Shown: positions 39,106 to 51,668 of the stretch, piece after piece
Layout of the letters: every line of letters starts with the position of its first letter
How positions within the stretch are numbered: the first letter of the stretch is position 1
Assembly (NCBI GenBank): GCA_013398955.1
Contig: VWPU01000914.1
Span: forward strand, 310,001-374,000
Direction: 5' to 3'
Origin: Callaeas wilsoni
Lineage: Eukaryota > Chordata > Aves > Passeriformes > Callaeidae
Length of the DNA: 64,000 bases
Position numbers and translations under genes: made by a program
The notes under the pieces: generated by a model
What the model saw: only the letters and a program-made list of their open reading frames with translations
Told to the model about the DNA's origin: nothing
Databases searched by the model: none

Positions 39106-41349
39106 TCACTGCCTCGTCAATTCAAAACTGTTTTGAATTTTCCCAACTTCTTGGCTTCATCCTATAGTCATCTAGTGGTGCTTTTATCCAGCCAGTTAAA
39201 AACTACAATTCTCTTCCCAGATATGGTGTGCACTGTAGGTGCATACTTTCCCTATAAAACTATTTTCCCACAAAGTTTTATTTTCTTTTTTGCCTGCCAA
39301 AAAGGAACAAAAAGCATGTTCCCCCCACCACATAAACATATGCAGGACAATGGTTTTTGACCATTACTGATGCTGAGATTGACTGGGATAAACAGCAAGG
39401 GCTCCAAGTACCACCTCTGGTCCAGTGAGCCAACTGTTTGATTGTTCTCATGTTGTTTAACAGCTTATGTATAATTGCTGCTGGTTTAGACTGTAACACA
39501 GTAAGTGCAGCGCTGTGGGAAGAAAAAGGCCTGGTTTTGCACCAGCAGTTTTATTCTCTTTCTTTCAGGAAGAGTAAGATCTGAACTTGACTGTATTACT
39601 TTGTGAAATTTTATTTTCCCCAAAGAAGCCTTCAGTGTATCTGATTCATCCTGAATCGTTCAAGTCCATAAATCTTATTGCAGCCTATGTTGCCAGTATA
39701 AAATAGTCGAATTTACCTTCAGCTAAGGAGCTTATAAAGAGCTTAAAAATTTCAACACATTGATTAAAGTAGTTTTTCCATTTATTGTTCTCCCTATTTT
39801 TAATGGATGCACACACCATAGATATATGTAACATTCCATTTTCACTGTTCCTTAATGGTTTACATTTAAGATGGAAATGATTAAAGGAGGCAAGATGTAT
39901 CCATCTACAGCCTAGGGATTTTAATTTATCAGTGGAAAGTTGGGTCTCAAAAGAGAAATTAAGTGAAGTGTTAGTTCAGAAAAAAATGAGGTAAAATATA
40001 TAGTAATAGGAAATTTTTGAAATACTTCTATTTCTAGAAGCAGTTTTACAGTCTATCAACCTTTGTTTGCCTATGATTTTGGTGTTCATTGCAACAATAC
40101 CTTATTCCTTGTGCAGTCCCAGGATTCCAGGGCTCCTTGTTTTTCACAAATGAGCTAGAAACTAAACACTTCTAGGGCAGGAAAATGGTAAAGAACCATA
40201 AGAGTTTTGCTATCAACTAGCATGGTATCTTGAATTTAAAAGGGTCAGATCACTAAGACTGGTTGGTCTGGGGCCTCCCAATTCTGGATCTGTACTATTT
40301 ACAGTATTCCTCTGTGCTCTGTGGAGATTCCCTTAGCTGGCCTGAGCACCATTCTGCCTTTTTAGAATGTTCAAAGCCACTACACTGGAAGTAATAGTTC
40401 CTGTGAGAGGAGAACTGCTTTCATCTCTTTTACTATCAAGCAAAAAATACTTCCAAAGCACAAAATACCACCAAAATCCACAACACTACCATAAATATTT
40501 CTAAATGGAAAGTAGTATTAAAGAGAAATTGCATCTAAAACACTTAAAGGAATATTTTTGCCAGTATAATGGTGTTTTTAAGTAGGAAGACTCCTTGTAA
40601 CACTTAACAATTTCCAATTTTTTTGTATTTCACTAAACACTTCCTAATACTCAAAAAGTCTCAGGAAGGCATTTCCTACTGACTCTGCTTATTATAGTAA
40701 CCCCTCTAACCCAATTTGTAGTATATTATATAGACATCAGCACACTAGGGGACCTACCAAACAAATTCTGTGACTCAGGTGACAAATTAAGAAGCATTTC
40801 TAGTTCAGATTTGTGCATGAGATCCTCAGGTTTTGTCATTACCTTAGGTTAGTGGTATAGATTTTTTAAAAATTCTCCTGATTCATTCATATTCCATTTT
40901 TGCTTTAATTTGCTTTTCCACTTCATATTTACCTTACAGACAACATTATTCTATTTGACATTCCTGTGAACCTTATTGTAGCTCACGGGTCTATGTGGAT
41001 AATCTCTCTAGTAGCAATACTCTTCAGGGCACAAGACAGTCAAATGTGCATGCAAGTCCTTGAAGCCATTGTTCAAATGGAAATTCAACTTTCAAATCCC
41101 AAAACATTTGCTTTCATTTAAATTAGTTTGAGTTATAACATTGGTGACTTACTCCCAAACACATTCATAAGACAGTATTTCATATTCTCAGAAGAAACGG
41201 CCTGTAACTGAGATATGCATGATAGTGAACAGAGATGGAAATTAATTTTATCACTGTGATGAACACACTACTACTTCAATCAAAATTTATTTGCAAGTTT
41301 TGGTGGAACATGAACAGATCCAGGGGAATTAGAAGATTAAATATTTTTG
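39106..41349. other. AT-rich unique sequence, no gene seen
   Basis: Nothing recognisable apart from the possible faint extension of the CR1 copy up to about 39220. No long open frame is present between about 39.5 and 41.3 kb. Confidence 0.55.
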
Positions 41350-41415
41350 ATAGAATCATGGAATATGCTGAATTGGAAGGGACCCACCAGGATCACTGAG
41401 TCTAACTCCCGTCTT
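41350..41415 (-). mobile_element. CR1 3' tail, very short fragment, reverse orientation
   Basis: About 65 bp match the CR1 3' end in reverse complement: tagaatcatggaatatgctg, then aattggaagggacccaccag, then gatcactgagtctaactccc. The match fades near 41415. It is extremely 5' truncated, as is common for CR1, and has no coding capacity. Confidence 0.88.
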
Positions 41416-44141
41416 TCAAAAATGAAGAGTCTCTTTACCAATGTAAGTACCTTGCAGGAAATAAAGACTTCCTTATTAAATATATTTATACCTCTGTTAT
41501 TACTCTGTTAATACAATTGTGACATGAATTTCATTTTTGGCTCCTAAAATCAGAAAAGGGTCTAGAATGCAAGCCTGATACTATAATCACATCTCCTAAT
41601 TTCACTGTGCTGTCTACATCACTGGTATTGAATTTTATGAAATGACTACAGCAGCAATGGGACTGCCTGGTGGAGACTGAGGTGTACAAGCATTAACTCA
41701 AACGGAACTCATTAGCTAAAAAGGCACAGCAGACATTCTATCTGCAACCTGAAAAATCACAGTACCTTACTATATGCAGCTACATTGCATAAGATACTCA
41801 CAGGCAAAAATATAAGGACACACACTACTGAATGTACTAATCAAAGACAAACCTTACTCAGAAGTGATCTGTTTAGTGGTGCACAATGGCAGATGCCACA
41901 GCATATTTTTTTGTGATGCAAGGCTGCTCAAGATCATCTATGGATAATGAACCATGACAGCCTGGGATTTGATAAAACACAAATTGATGGTGAGAGAAGG
42001 CAACAAATGCAACTACTATCTGAACAAGAAATGCAAATCAACTGATTTTTTAAATCTTTAATGTCAGAATGAAATATCATGTATTACCACAAAATTACAC
42101 GTTCATTAATCTAACAGACTTTGCATCAGAAAAAGCTATTTCTTTAATTTCCTTATTACCTCCATTTTATTTCTTGGAAAGTGCCATGGATTAAAGCATT
42201 TAATAGGCTACAGAAGGTAACAGAATCTTGTTTGCTTAAAATACCTTATATGATTGGCATCAATGCAGTGTTCACAGGGAAATCTTGAATGAAGGCTCTT
42301 CCTCTTCACGGTTCAGAAAAATATCCCTTTCCTCCCTTTAAAAGAAAGACATTCCATGTAAACAGTTGCCAGTACCTATAAGTGCTGTATTTTCCATCTT
42401 TGCCCATGAACGACTGCTGCATAAAAACTCCTTTAAATATACTTGGTTTGTTCACTGCCTTTCAGCTGATTGCCCATAGCTGATTATCATGAGATTTAAT
42501 CAGACTGTTAAGAGACACAGAAAAAAATTACGTGGACAAGATTTCCTCATCATAGACTGATTTGGCCTGTTTTCTTAGTGTGCTCCAATATTATATATTT
42601 CTGTAGATTTCATCAGTGAGCCAAGTAAAGTGAATTGTATGATCTCACATCATATTTTTCTACTGTTGTAACCCACAAGATTCCTTAATTTAGCATGCTC
42701 AGTGAATTGATATGATATTGGAAAGACGGATTTATACTTGAACATTTTTTAACTTCTATACACAAACAGACAATTTCAGAACGGTTTGGATTAAGAGGCA
42801 AGAGTGACATCAGTTAATTCAATCCTAGACTCAAAACAATTTCCTAGAACTATCCTAGAACTATACTAGATTTTTTTTTTCCTTCTCTGCTCTTCTATTT
42901 TCCTTCCATAGAGTCTCCTATTCTGGTAAATTAAAGGAATTCACATGACTCTTCCCCCACAGCTATAACTAGAAGCTCCAGTTAAGACTGAATGTTCACT
43001 ATGCTGGAAGTTGTTTGAACAAGAGTGTTAGAGATCTTTAAGGTTTTTATAAATCAAATCCCTGAGACAGTAAAGGATAGGAGTAAAGCTGTATCAACAT
43101 ATTTGTTCTACAGATGAAAGCTAAGGTACACAAATATTAAACAATATGCTGAAAGTCACCCAACAAGTCTGGTTTAAGGATCCTTCTTAGTCTTAAATGC
43201 CTTTAATCTTTGCCCAGTACCTGAATCATACCCCATAAAGCCTGTCCTCAGTCCCCATATCTTATATGTAGCACTTCTGATTATTTTCCTTAGGAGGAAT
43301 TACTATTAGTATTTAGTTTGGTCAGACTTCACAATATTTAAAACTGTAAAATTACAAATAAAGATTTTTTTTAACAATAAAAGCTTGCATTAAATAAAAA
43401 AATTCATTAAAATGAATTAAAATACTTTGGAAGCTTTGATTTTTCACTAGTTAAGTACTAGGAAATCAACACTGTAAAAATGATGGAATTTTCTATAAAT
43501 GTATATACCTATTATTTGCCTTCTAATTTTTAGGGAATAAAGTTCATATCAGCAAGGCACACTGCATTGTATTTAGAGTCATCAAAGTCAGGAGGTACAA
43601 GAATTTACACCTCCACACAATGTGTCTTTTCCATCAGAAAAGGAAAAAAAGACTAAAGCCTTTAAATTACTCCAGGACCTAGGGTTTTAATGAAACAACT
43701 ATCAGGAAAAGCTGGTTAAAAATGTTCTGACTTTCACAATCAACAATTATTTTGTAGCTTGTGGCTGTCGGGATAGAATATATTTATTTATCAAAACAAC
43801 AAAATGAAATTAAACTCATTAGATGCAAACCACAACATTAATAAAAACATCACTGCAATGTCAAGCACTCGAAGTTTAATTCAGTCTGTTTCTGAGGCTT
43901 TATGACAGTCTCTGAGTCACAGATTTTTTGTGGGGAGCTATGCTTATTCAGTGCATAAGGAATAATTTTAAGGAATTTAAAGGGTTTACCCCTTCTATTG
44001 TGTGAATGCTCTAGAATTCATATACTTTTTAGAGCAGATTCTTAAAATAATTATTTTCATGATGAAATTTTTTTCAAGATAATAAAATCCACTAATTTTA
44101 TACACCGAATAATGGATCCTTATTTCCTCTCCACCATCTTC

Positions 44142-44154
44142 TTTTTTTTTTTTT
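44142..44154 (+). repeat. T13 homopolymer run
   Basis: Thirteen T followed directly by CAG. This resembles a splice acceptor, or read on the minus strand an A-tail following a purine-rich stretch (about 44155-44500). No target-site duplication was found to support a retroposed copy. Confidence 0.8.
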
Positions 44155-44686
44155 CAGAGCATGTAGCATATATTGTACATTCCTATATATCCAAGACAAC
44201 TCCCACTGAATTCCATTTTTCTGCCTTCCTGGCTCATTTCTCAACCATTCCTGGTTCTCTCGAGCTAGGATTACTGGCTGATACTACTGGCAGTTATGCT
44301 GGCAGCTCTACATCTGCTGTCCAGATATCCAATTCCTTATTAAATCTGTCTTCTCTAGAGCTCCCTGCCAATTCTGACTCTTTTTGTCTAGTCAGTCCCA
44401 GTTTCCCATTCCATGTCCAATTTTTATGCCCTTTCTCATTATCCAGGGTGACTATTAATCCACTGCCTTTGCCCATCAAGCCTCAGCCATTCTCTCCTCA
44501 GCTGAATGCTGACCAGTTTTCTGGTACTCTTCTGACTGCTGGGGGCCCGGCAGAGTTCTAGCTGGGATAACACAGAGAGGGAGTAGCAAAAGCCATCACG
44601 GGAAACTCTTTTTATATGTTTTTCATCTCACAACAAAAAGTCTGTTGAGTAACAGGGATGCTGGAGTTTATCACGGTCAGCCTCTA

Positions 44687-44732
44687 TGGAGTTTTGAGAA
44701 GCTCATGGAGCGTCCGTGGAGTTTTGAGAAGC
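44687..44732 (+). repeat. Small direct repeat, period 30 bp
   Basis: TGGAGTTTTGAGAAGC occurs identically at 44687-44702 and 44717-44732. The intervening bases are only partly alike (ctcatggagcgtcc). It is probably a recent local tandem duplication. Confidence 0.85.
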
Positions 44733-47700
44733 CAGAGCACTCTCAGCAACGACTACAAATGGAGATTTTTTCATCTTTGTTTCATTAACAGATCCCTCTT
44801 CTCTCCCTGAATTCTTTTCCTTTCCAAAATGCTTATGATTTTGCTAATTCTAGTGAATATTCACAGGCATGGCCACAAACACATTCTGTTAGAATTGGCA
44901 ATCTCACTGCTAAGCAGAAAACCTAAATCTGCCAAGAAGGACACTTTCAAATATGATACGTAGTTTTGTGTTGAGATCTTAACTGTGTTGAAATATCCTG
45001 GTTAGATGCAAATATTTCTAAGGAGACAGGAGTTAATATTTGGGAGCCAGGAAAAGTCAGATAAATCTATAATGTAAGTTTTAGTATGTTTTAATATAGG
45101 TAACAATGAAGCATGAATCATGTTTCAACAAGGATTTTTAGGTTTTCTTAGAGATTTAAAACTTCGTTTTACAAGTCCCTTGGGGAGAAGAATGAACCTC
45201 TCTCACTTATTGGATGCATAATACTTTGCATAATGAAATTAAGCAGCCTGAAGTACATGTGAACATGACTAATGAGACCAAATGCAGCAGGAAAACCAAG
45301 CAGATGGCTTGAGTGAGCTGGAACGGAGTAGCAAGGAGAGATCTGAATGTTTTGAGGTTTTGCAGGATACATACAGAAACACAAATGTAATTTTTGCAGT
45401 TCTGTATAACGGTGCATCTGTCAGCACTTTGGTGGTGTACGGACCACAAGTGAGAGCTTGCCAGAATACTGTCTGTGGAAAACCTTTATGTGTCGTCTAT
45501 GGAGATACAAAATGCAAACAAAATGGAGGTTGGGGTAGGAGTTGTTTATTTCACCGTGTCTTGCTTTTTTAATTGCATAAAAAGATACTTAAGCTAGTGG
45601 TATATTTTTAATGAATTAGTTCTTCTCCATCAAAAGCCTGGTTCTCAGACGTTTCCTCAGTAGTATGAACATTTAGGGGGAAATGCAGTAAGAGAGAGAA
45701 AGGAGGCAGTAGGTATTAAAAGATGATGGGAAAAGGTTTTCTTATCAAGAAAGGTCAATGACCAACTTATAAATGATGCTACCAGAAACACTGGAAGACG
45801 AAGATAAATTCAGTTTGCTGTCATTGCTTTCTGGGAAAAAAACAAATCTGTCCACAGAAAAGATTAACTGTTCATTTCTATAGCATGAGCTACAATGAGG
45901 GTTAGCAGACAGCCTCACCTTGAGAGGTATTCAGCTGAAGGTATAGCTCTGCTCTGCATGGAACACATACTGACACTGGCTATTTACATCTGCAAATTTA
46001 AGGGACTGCCTGAAGTTATATCATACAGAACAAGAAGATTCAGAGAGAAAATGTATAAAATTGAGCAAATTTACAATGTCATCCTGCTGCCATATCTACC
46101 GCAAATGACTGGGATAAAATGCCTTTGGATGTGTATTTTCTGAGATTTTTTTTCACTAGAAAACTTTATGTGATTTTTGAAAGGAAGCACAGACATTACC
46201 TCATATTGCAATATAAGGGTAACTTGTCAACAAAGTAATTTTAAGTGATGTTCAGAAGAAAACTATTTACTTGATTTTTGTGCTCCTGTCAATAAGTATA
46301 GTAGTCTGTTCCACTGCTGATGATAATGCTACAGCTGCAGCCCACCTACCACATATTTGACTATTACATGCTCCTGACACAATTTAGTAGTGCAAAATAC
46401 TTTTATTACCAACACAAACTGTTGAGGTACAAGATCCACACATTCTTTAACCCCTTCAGTTAGTTTTCAAAATGTATCTCTCCACTGTGTGCATTGGTCT
46501 CTCTTTTTTAAAAGTTCAGAATATTTAGAAACATAGAAAGAGACTGAACAATTCAATGGAGCATCATTATTCAGGCAAGAAAACAAAAAAGGACCAAGAC
46601 TCACAAAACTGCAAACTTCTATTAGTTCTGGAAGACAGTAGTAATATTTCCTTTTTTTTTTAAGGACATCTGATGGTATTTTTTATCTCCTGTACTAAAC
46701 AAAAAACATTTCTTTCATTCTGAAGCATATTGAAGTTATCTCCACTCCGAAACAACCACAGAAGTCTTTAACAATCTAGATCAGCAAGATCTTTCAGTCA
46801 GCCTCGACCTGAATTTTCAGGCAATATATGCACAGATTTGGACCATCTCTATTTTACTGCAAATGATTGTTAATTACACCAAAGCACAAATTTTAAACTT
46901 CAACCCAAGCAACTTTATGAAATCTTTGTTACATGATAAATGACTTAAATAAGAACTCAATACAGACATAATTTCAGCCTGTATTACTTTTATCAGATCT
47001 CCCTCTCATCTTCTAAACATTGGCTGATAACTATACACAAAGTCCAGCTTACATCACTATCCTTGTAGCTTTCTAGTGTAACTTGCGATAACTATGAGTA
47101 CCTACCACATGACTGAAAACACAGTCTAATTGATCCCAGTGCCTTTTACTGTCCATACAGACCAGGTATGCAATAGAGTTTTGTGAGGAAAAGTATCAAC
47201 TGATAATTTCTACCTTCTCGGTGCTTTAATTCTCCTTCTCTAAAGTTGTTTGTAGATAAGTTCAATAGCAAAGCTGGGTTTCTGTGGTCTTCTGCAATAA
47301 CTTTTATCAAGACAGAGGACTCAAACTCTACCTTTGTATCATTTTAGGTTTGGCATAACATTGTATACAGGAAAACTAGCAATTTTAAAGGAATCTGGTA
47401 GGAGCAAAGTGCAAAACAAACAGAAGAAAGTGGTTCTTTGCCCAACAGGTGAAAGATCTGTGAAACTCTCAGAAACATATTAAGGGGTGCAAGAAAATTT
47501 TTAAAAGCTGTATGGGGAAACTTAACATAAATTTAGAAAAGAGGTTCATTGAGAGCTGGTGATATCACATCAGGTTCAGGAAATCCCTTGAGCTGAAAAC
47601 ATTTGGAGGTTGGGAATTTTCTAGAGATGTGTTATGTATTCTCACTCTATTCTTCTTTTCTCTGGAAATCTTCTATGGTTTATTGGCGACAGGATGCTTA

Positions 47701-48003
47701 ACACTGTAGATCCAAAGCTATGAAAATTCCTGCTCCAAATTTTTTGAACCATTCTTCCATTTCAGAGAGATGCTCTGAATTTTTTTATACTTCTGCCTAA
47801 GCAAAGGAAAGGAAATGGATGTCTTCACATTCCAGAAATTAGTCAAAACCACTGCATGACACATCTGCATCACCCACTGGTCCCTAGTACCTAAGTGAGA
47901 CCACTTGTACTGAACAAATTTGTATAGCTTAAACAAGGTATGTCCATGATCATAATTACACTAGTAGTAGTTCCTGTTATTCGGAATGGTGAAGGAGAAA
48001 AAG

Positions 48004-48026
48004 TAATAATAATAATAACAATAATA
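48004..48026 (+). repeat. (TAA)n microsatellite
   Basis: About seven and a half TAA units with one A-to-C interruption. Confidence 0.9.
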
Positions 48027-50996
48027 GTATCAATTTTCTTTCCTTCCATGGCATAGACAAGTGTAAGTCAGACAAGTGTAAACACAGAATCCAACAGGAT
48101 GGTCTAAAACCTAGCAGGAACTACGCTTCATTTTATCTGGTAAAGCAAGAGCAGAACACAAAGTGACTACAGTACACAGTCATGTGAACGCACAGACTTA
48201 GAACTGTCTGATCTGGTAATTGCAACTTGCAAATTTGTTCTTTCCCTGTGTGTTGTTTTAGGTATCCATATGGTAGGACACAGCTAGACATTTATAAAAA
48301 AATTACCTTGGTGACATGTGGCCAACATCTTTGAGCTGTCACCTTTCAAAAAAATTGCGCCTGTGTCACATGTCAGTATTCAAGCTTATATGTGTTTTCT
48401 GGTCTCTCTTGTCTCAGTAGGATATTTTTTGACCTTCCTTTTGGAGATTTTTTTTCCAGAAGAATTTGGACTGAAATTCTTGTTTATCTAGTAAAATTAT
48501 ACAAAATTAGTGAAGGAAATTCTGGTCCATTTCTCTACTTCCTAATCAAAACCAGTACACAATACATATAGGCAAATATACACTTTGGTCTGCACTTAAG
48601 TGACAAGAAGACAAAAAGAGTATTTCTACAAGCACCCTACTTTATTGGTTCTCATTTGAAATTCTGTGTAAATATCACACTCTTGCTTCCACTTCACTTA
48701 TGCATAGATATTACTTAGCAACATTCTTTTTGCTTTTGCTTCATTGATCCTTAACATTATTTTTTTTACTATAGCAAAAGCAGACTGTGACGGACATCTT
48801 GCTCTGCGGTAAACATTTTACTTCCACATGAATGCTGAATGGTGAAGTATGCAATTAAAAGTAAGAATCAATAGTTTGCTACAGAGCAAAAAAATTACGT
48901 TTCCTTATACTGTGCCAACTCCTACCCTCAAACTCTCATTCTGACCTCTTGTACCATGCTAATTTCATGATCTCTAATTCCACACTGATCAATTAATTTA
49001 CTTGCTACTAAAGAACAATTTCCAGCTTAAACTACAAGCAAAACCTTTAATTCATGAAAGATATCAAACAAAATATCTCATACAGAACTCTCTGCAGAAG
49101 GAACAATTGGGTTTTTTCATGCCACAAGTGAAAATAACTTAAAGACATACAATTAACAAGTTGACAAAGAAAGGGCAAGGTTTTGATGTTCTGTCTTCCA
49201 GATCTGTGGCCTTCTCAACTAGCAATTATTGAAGTCAACTAATGTGACCAGCTGACAACTTGTAATGCCAGATTAAGAGTTTAATGTTCTTTGCCAGCAT
49301 CAAGCTGATGTACAGTATGCCCTTCTGTATCTAGAAAACTCAGCATGTCCTTTTTAAGATGACAAAACAATCTTCACAAATCTCTGGTAACAGATCATCA
49401 GTTTATCAAAATCCTGTACATTACCTCAGGTTCACCTCTCTTCAAAACAATAATTCATTAGCCAATTAGGTTGGAAAGAAGTATCTACCTCTATAAACAG
49501 CTTTGATGAGCTGAATTGCCATTTTTCTCATATGCACAAAGGAAAAAAAAAAATAAAACCCACTTGCCAAGCATTGTTTCCCAACTGCAACATTTAAAAG
49601 GAAGACTGCCATTTCCTCTGGCAAAGACTAATGAACATAAAAAAAAAAAAGCTGTACTCATAAAATCGTGGAAAAAAACCCCAATAAAATTAGAAATCTC
49701 TAACAGCATGAACTTACCACATACACCCAGGCAGAGCTCTCTTGCAGCTAGGGATCAGACAAAGATTTTAATTAGCTCCCTTAAAAATTTGTGTTTGCAT
49801 TTAGAACGAACAGCAAGTTCATCATCACCTCTTTATCATCCACTTTCCAGGAAGCTTCTTTGTCGGAATCTACACCCAAACTATGAAGAGGTGCACACAT
49901 AAAGCAGTCAAATTATGGTAAATTACAGCAAAGTAATTTAGACTCATTTAAGAGTGGGAATGCTTTGCATTTTAAGCTTGGCGTTCCTACTGCCCAATTG
50001 GGCAACACACCTTAGATAGCAAGTTTTTAGAGTTGTGCTTATTTGGAAACAGGAAAACATGGGAACATTGCATCCAACTCAGAACAGTGAAACCAGGTTT
50101 TCATCAAGAATGATATAAATTACAACACACATGAGATTTTATAATTAGTTCAGACAAACAAATGCATAGCACAGTTAATTTTGCCATGGTAGGGGAAAGA
50201 GTGCCAGGCCCACATATTTTTCAATCTGCATCTTCTATTGTTAACTTTCACATATATTATATGCATATAGATTTATGAACATTAATGTACTAATAACCAA
50301 TCCATCATTCCAGAATAACCATGAGGTAGCAGAGATAGCATTTTTAAATAACTTTCATTTGCCTTTGAAGCACTACTTTCTTAACTATAAAGAAGTGCCT
50401 GTCACTTAACAGGAGAGGAAACTAGTCTGTAGTGCCTCTACGAAGGTGTAGGTGAATCATAGTTTTATAGTCTTTTAGCTGGCACCTTAACAAGACATTC
50501 TGAAAAACATGAAGTTATGATAGATACTAGTATTTCTCTGAAGACTCAAAATAGAAAGCAAATAACCAGATACAAATTTAGTATTGGTTGATTACTTGAG
50601 TACCAAAAGTAAGTTTGTACTCATTGAGGTAGTCCCCAGGTGATGAGCAAAATGTCATTGTCAATCAGTCTTTAAGCCATTACTTCCAAAAAACTACTGA
50701 AAAAAACAAAAACCAGTTATAGGCAGATGAAAAGTCTATTTAGGTTTCCACGGATTTCCTGAGGTTTGTCAATATTAGATGATCAGGCTTAAAAGGTGTG
50801 AAGTAATGTATCATAAAAACAACAGCTTACCTCCAACAGAATCTTAAGTGATACAGATAATTTTATTTACCAGAAAACTAATTATACAATGCCATAAAAA
50901 TTTCCAAAACTCTCAAATGGCCATTGACATAATCAGTTCCTGTAAAATATTTGTATTAATATTACTTTTTTCTTGTGTGTTCAATTTTTCAATCAA

Positions 50997-51049
50997 TTTT
51001 TTTTTTTTTTAATTACATTAAAACTTACATTTCTTTTTTTTTTTTTTTT
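50997..51049 (+). repeat. Two T-runs (T14 and T16)
   Basis: A T14 run at 50997-51010 and a T16 run at 51034-51049 are separated by 23 nt of AT-rich sequence, about 100 bp from the solo LTR. No retroposed gene body is recognised between or beside them. Confidence 0.8.
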
Positions 51050-51143
51050 AACTACAGATAAACTGACACTACTGCTTCATTTCTAGTTGGCAGCTTTCTG
51101 ACTATCTCTGAACAGTAGGATTCAGAAGGACACTGAAGTTTCA

Positions 51144-51148
51144 GATAC
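51144..51148 (+). repeat. Target-site duplication, left copy (GATAC)
   Basis: GATAC immediately precedes the TG end of the LTR and is repeated exactly at 51664-51668. Five base pairs is the usual duplication length for ERVL-type integrations. Confidence 0.85.
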
Positions 51149-51663
51149 TGTGGTGAGCTGACCCCGGCCAAAAACTAGGTACCCACCAGCCACCCATTCA
51201 CACTACTTGCAAGCATGGAGGAGAGAATTTGAATCACAGAAACAAGAAAAAACTCATGGGCTGAAACAAAGCAAATTTAAAAAGTAAAGGAAAAAAACAG
51301 GGCAAAAATACACAAGGGAAGCAAAGGCAATCCCTCCAAGCACTCAAACAGCCTCCAAGCAACAACTACTTCTGAAAGACCAGCCTGCAGTTTTATCATT
51401 GAGCATGACATTCTAAGGCACAGAACACCTCTTGGGGTGACTTGGGTCACTTGTCCTGGCTGTGCTCCCTCCCAAGCTCTTGCACACCCCTAGGCTACTT
51501 GCTACAGGCAGAGTTAGAAAAGGCCTCTTTGTTGTGCAGGTGCTGCTCTGCAATAGATAAAACCCTGGTGTGTTATCACCTCTGTTTTAGTCACTAACCT
51601 AAATCAGCAGCATATGAGCTGCGATGAAGGAATTTAGTTTCATCTGACCCAGACTCAAAAACA
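51149..51663 (-). mobile_element. Solo LTR of an avian ERVL-type endogenous retrovirus
   Basis: A 515-bp element with TG at one end and CA at the other is flanked by identical GATAC duplications. Blocks characteristic of a common avian LTR are present: 'gagctgaccccggcc' at the left end, a 'tgtcctggctgtgctccctcccaag' type block near 51450-51477, 'ctggtgtgttatcacctctg' near 51566 and 'ctgacccagactc' at the right end. The family's promoter and U3 layout puts transcription on the minus strand, with U3 at the right. No internal gag/pol sequence adjoins either side, so recombination between two LTRs probably removed the provirus. The copy is substantially diverged. Confidence 0.88.
51391..51397 (-). 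promoter_or_regulatory. Degenerate TATA-like box of the solo LTR
   Basis: GATAAAA on the minus strand follows an ATGTCATGCTCA block, the position where related LTRs carry their TATA box. Age and mutation make present activity doubtful. Confidence 0.45.
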
Positions 51664-51668
51664 GATAC
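51664..51668 (+). repeat. Target-site duplication, right copy (GATAC)
   Basis: An exact copy of the left duplication, directly after the CA end of the LTR. Confidence 0.85.

Larger units (their letters stand above)
41416..50996. other. AT-rich unique sequence, no gene seen
   Basis: No exon chain, RNA gene or recognisable transposon. The 149-codon + frame at 44112-44561 lies in a pyrimidine-rich strand after a T13 run, and its translation is Ser/Leu/Pro/Phe-rich as such strands always give. The 96-codon frame at 45282-45572 and the 128-codon frame at 49516-49902 are unrecognised. Simple repeats and one small duplication are listed separately. Confidence 0.55.

Noticed and set aside
44112..44561. 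149-codon + strand open frame after a T13 acceptor-like tract
   Set aside because: Same pyrimidine-rich composition effect. No recognisable domain, and the acceptor-like T-run is a simple repeat.
45282..45572. 96-codon + strand frame with several cysteines
   Set aside because: The cysteine spacing matches no known domain, and flanking splice or promoter signals are absent.
50990..51060. T-runs as poly(A) of a reverse-oriented retrogene
   Set aside because: No gene-like body adjoins them, and no target duplication brackets a plausible insert.
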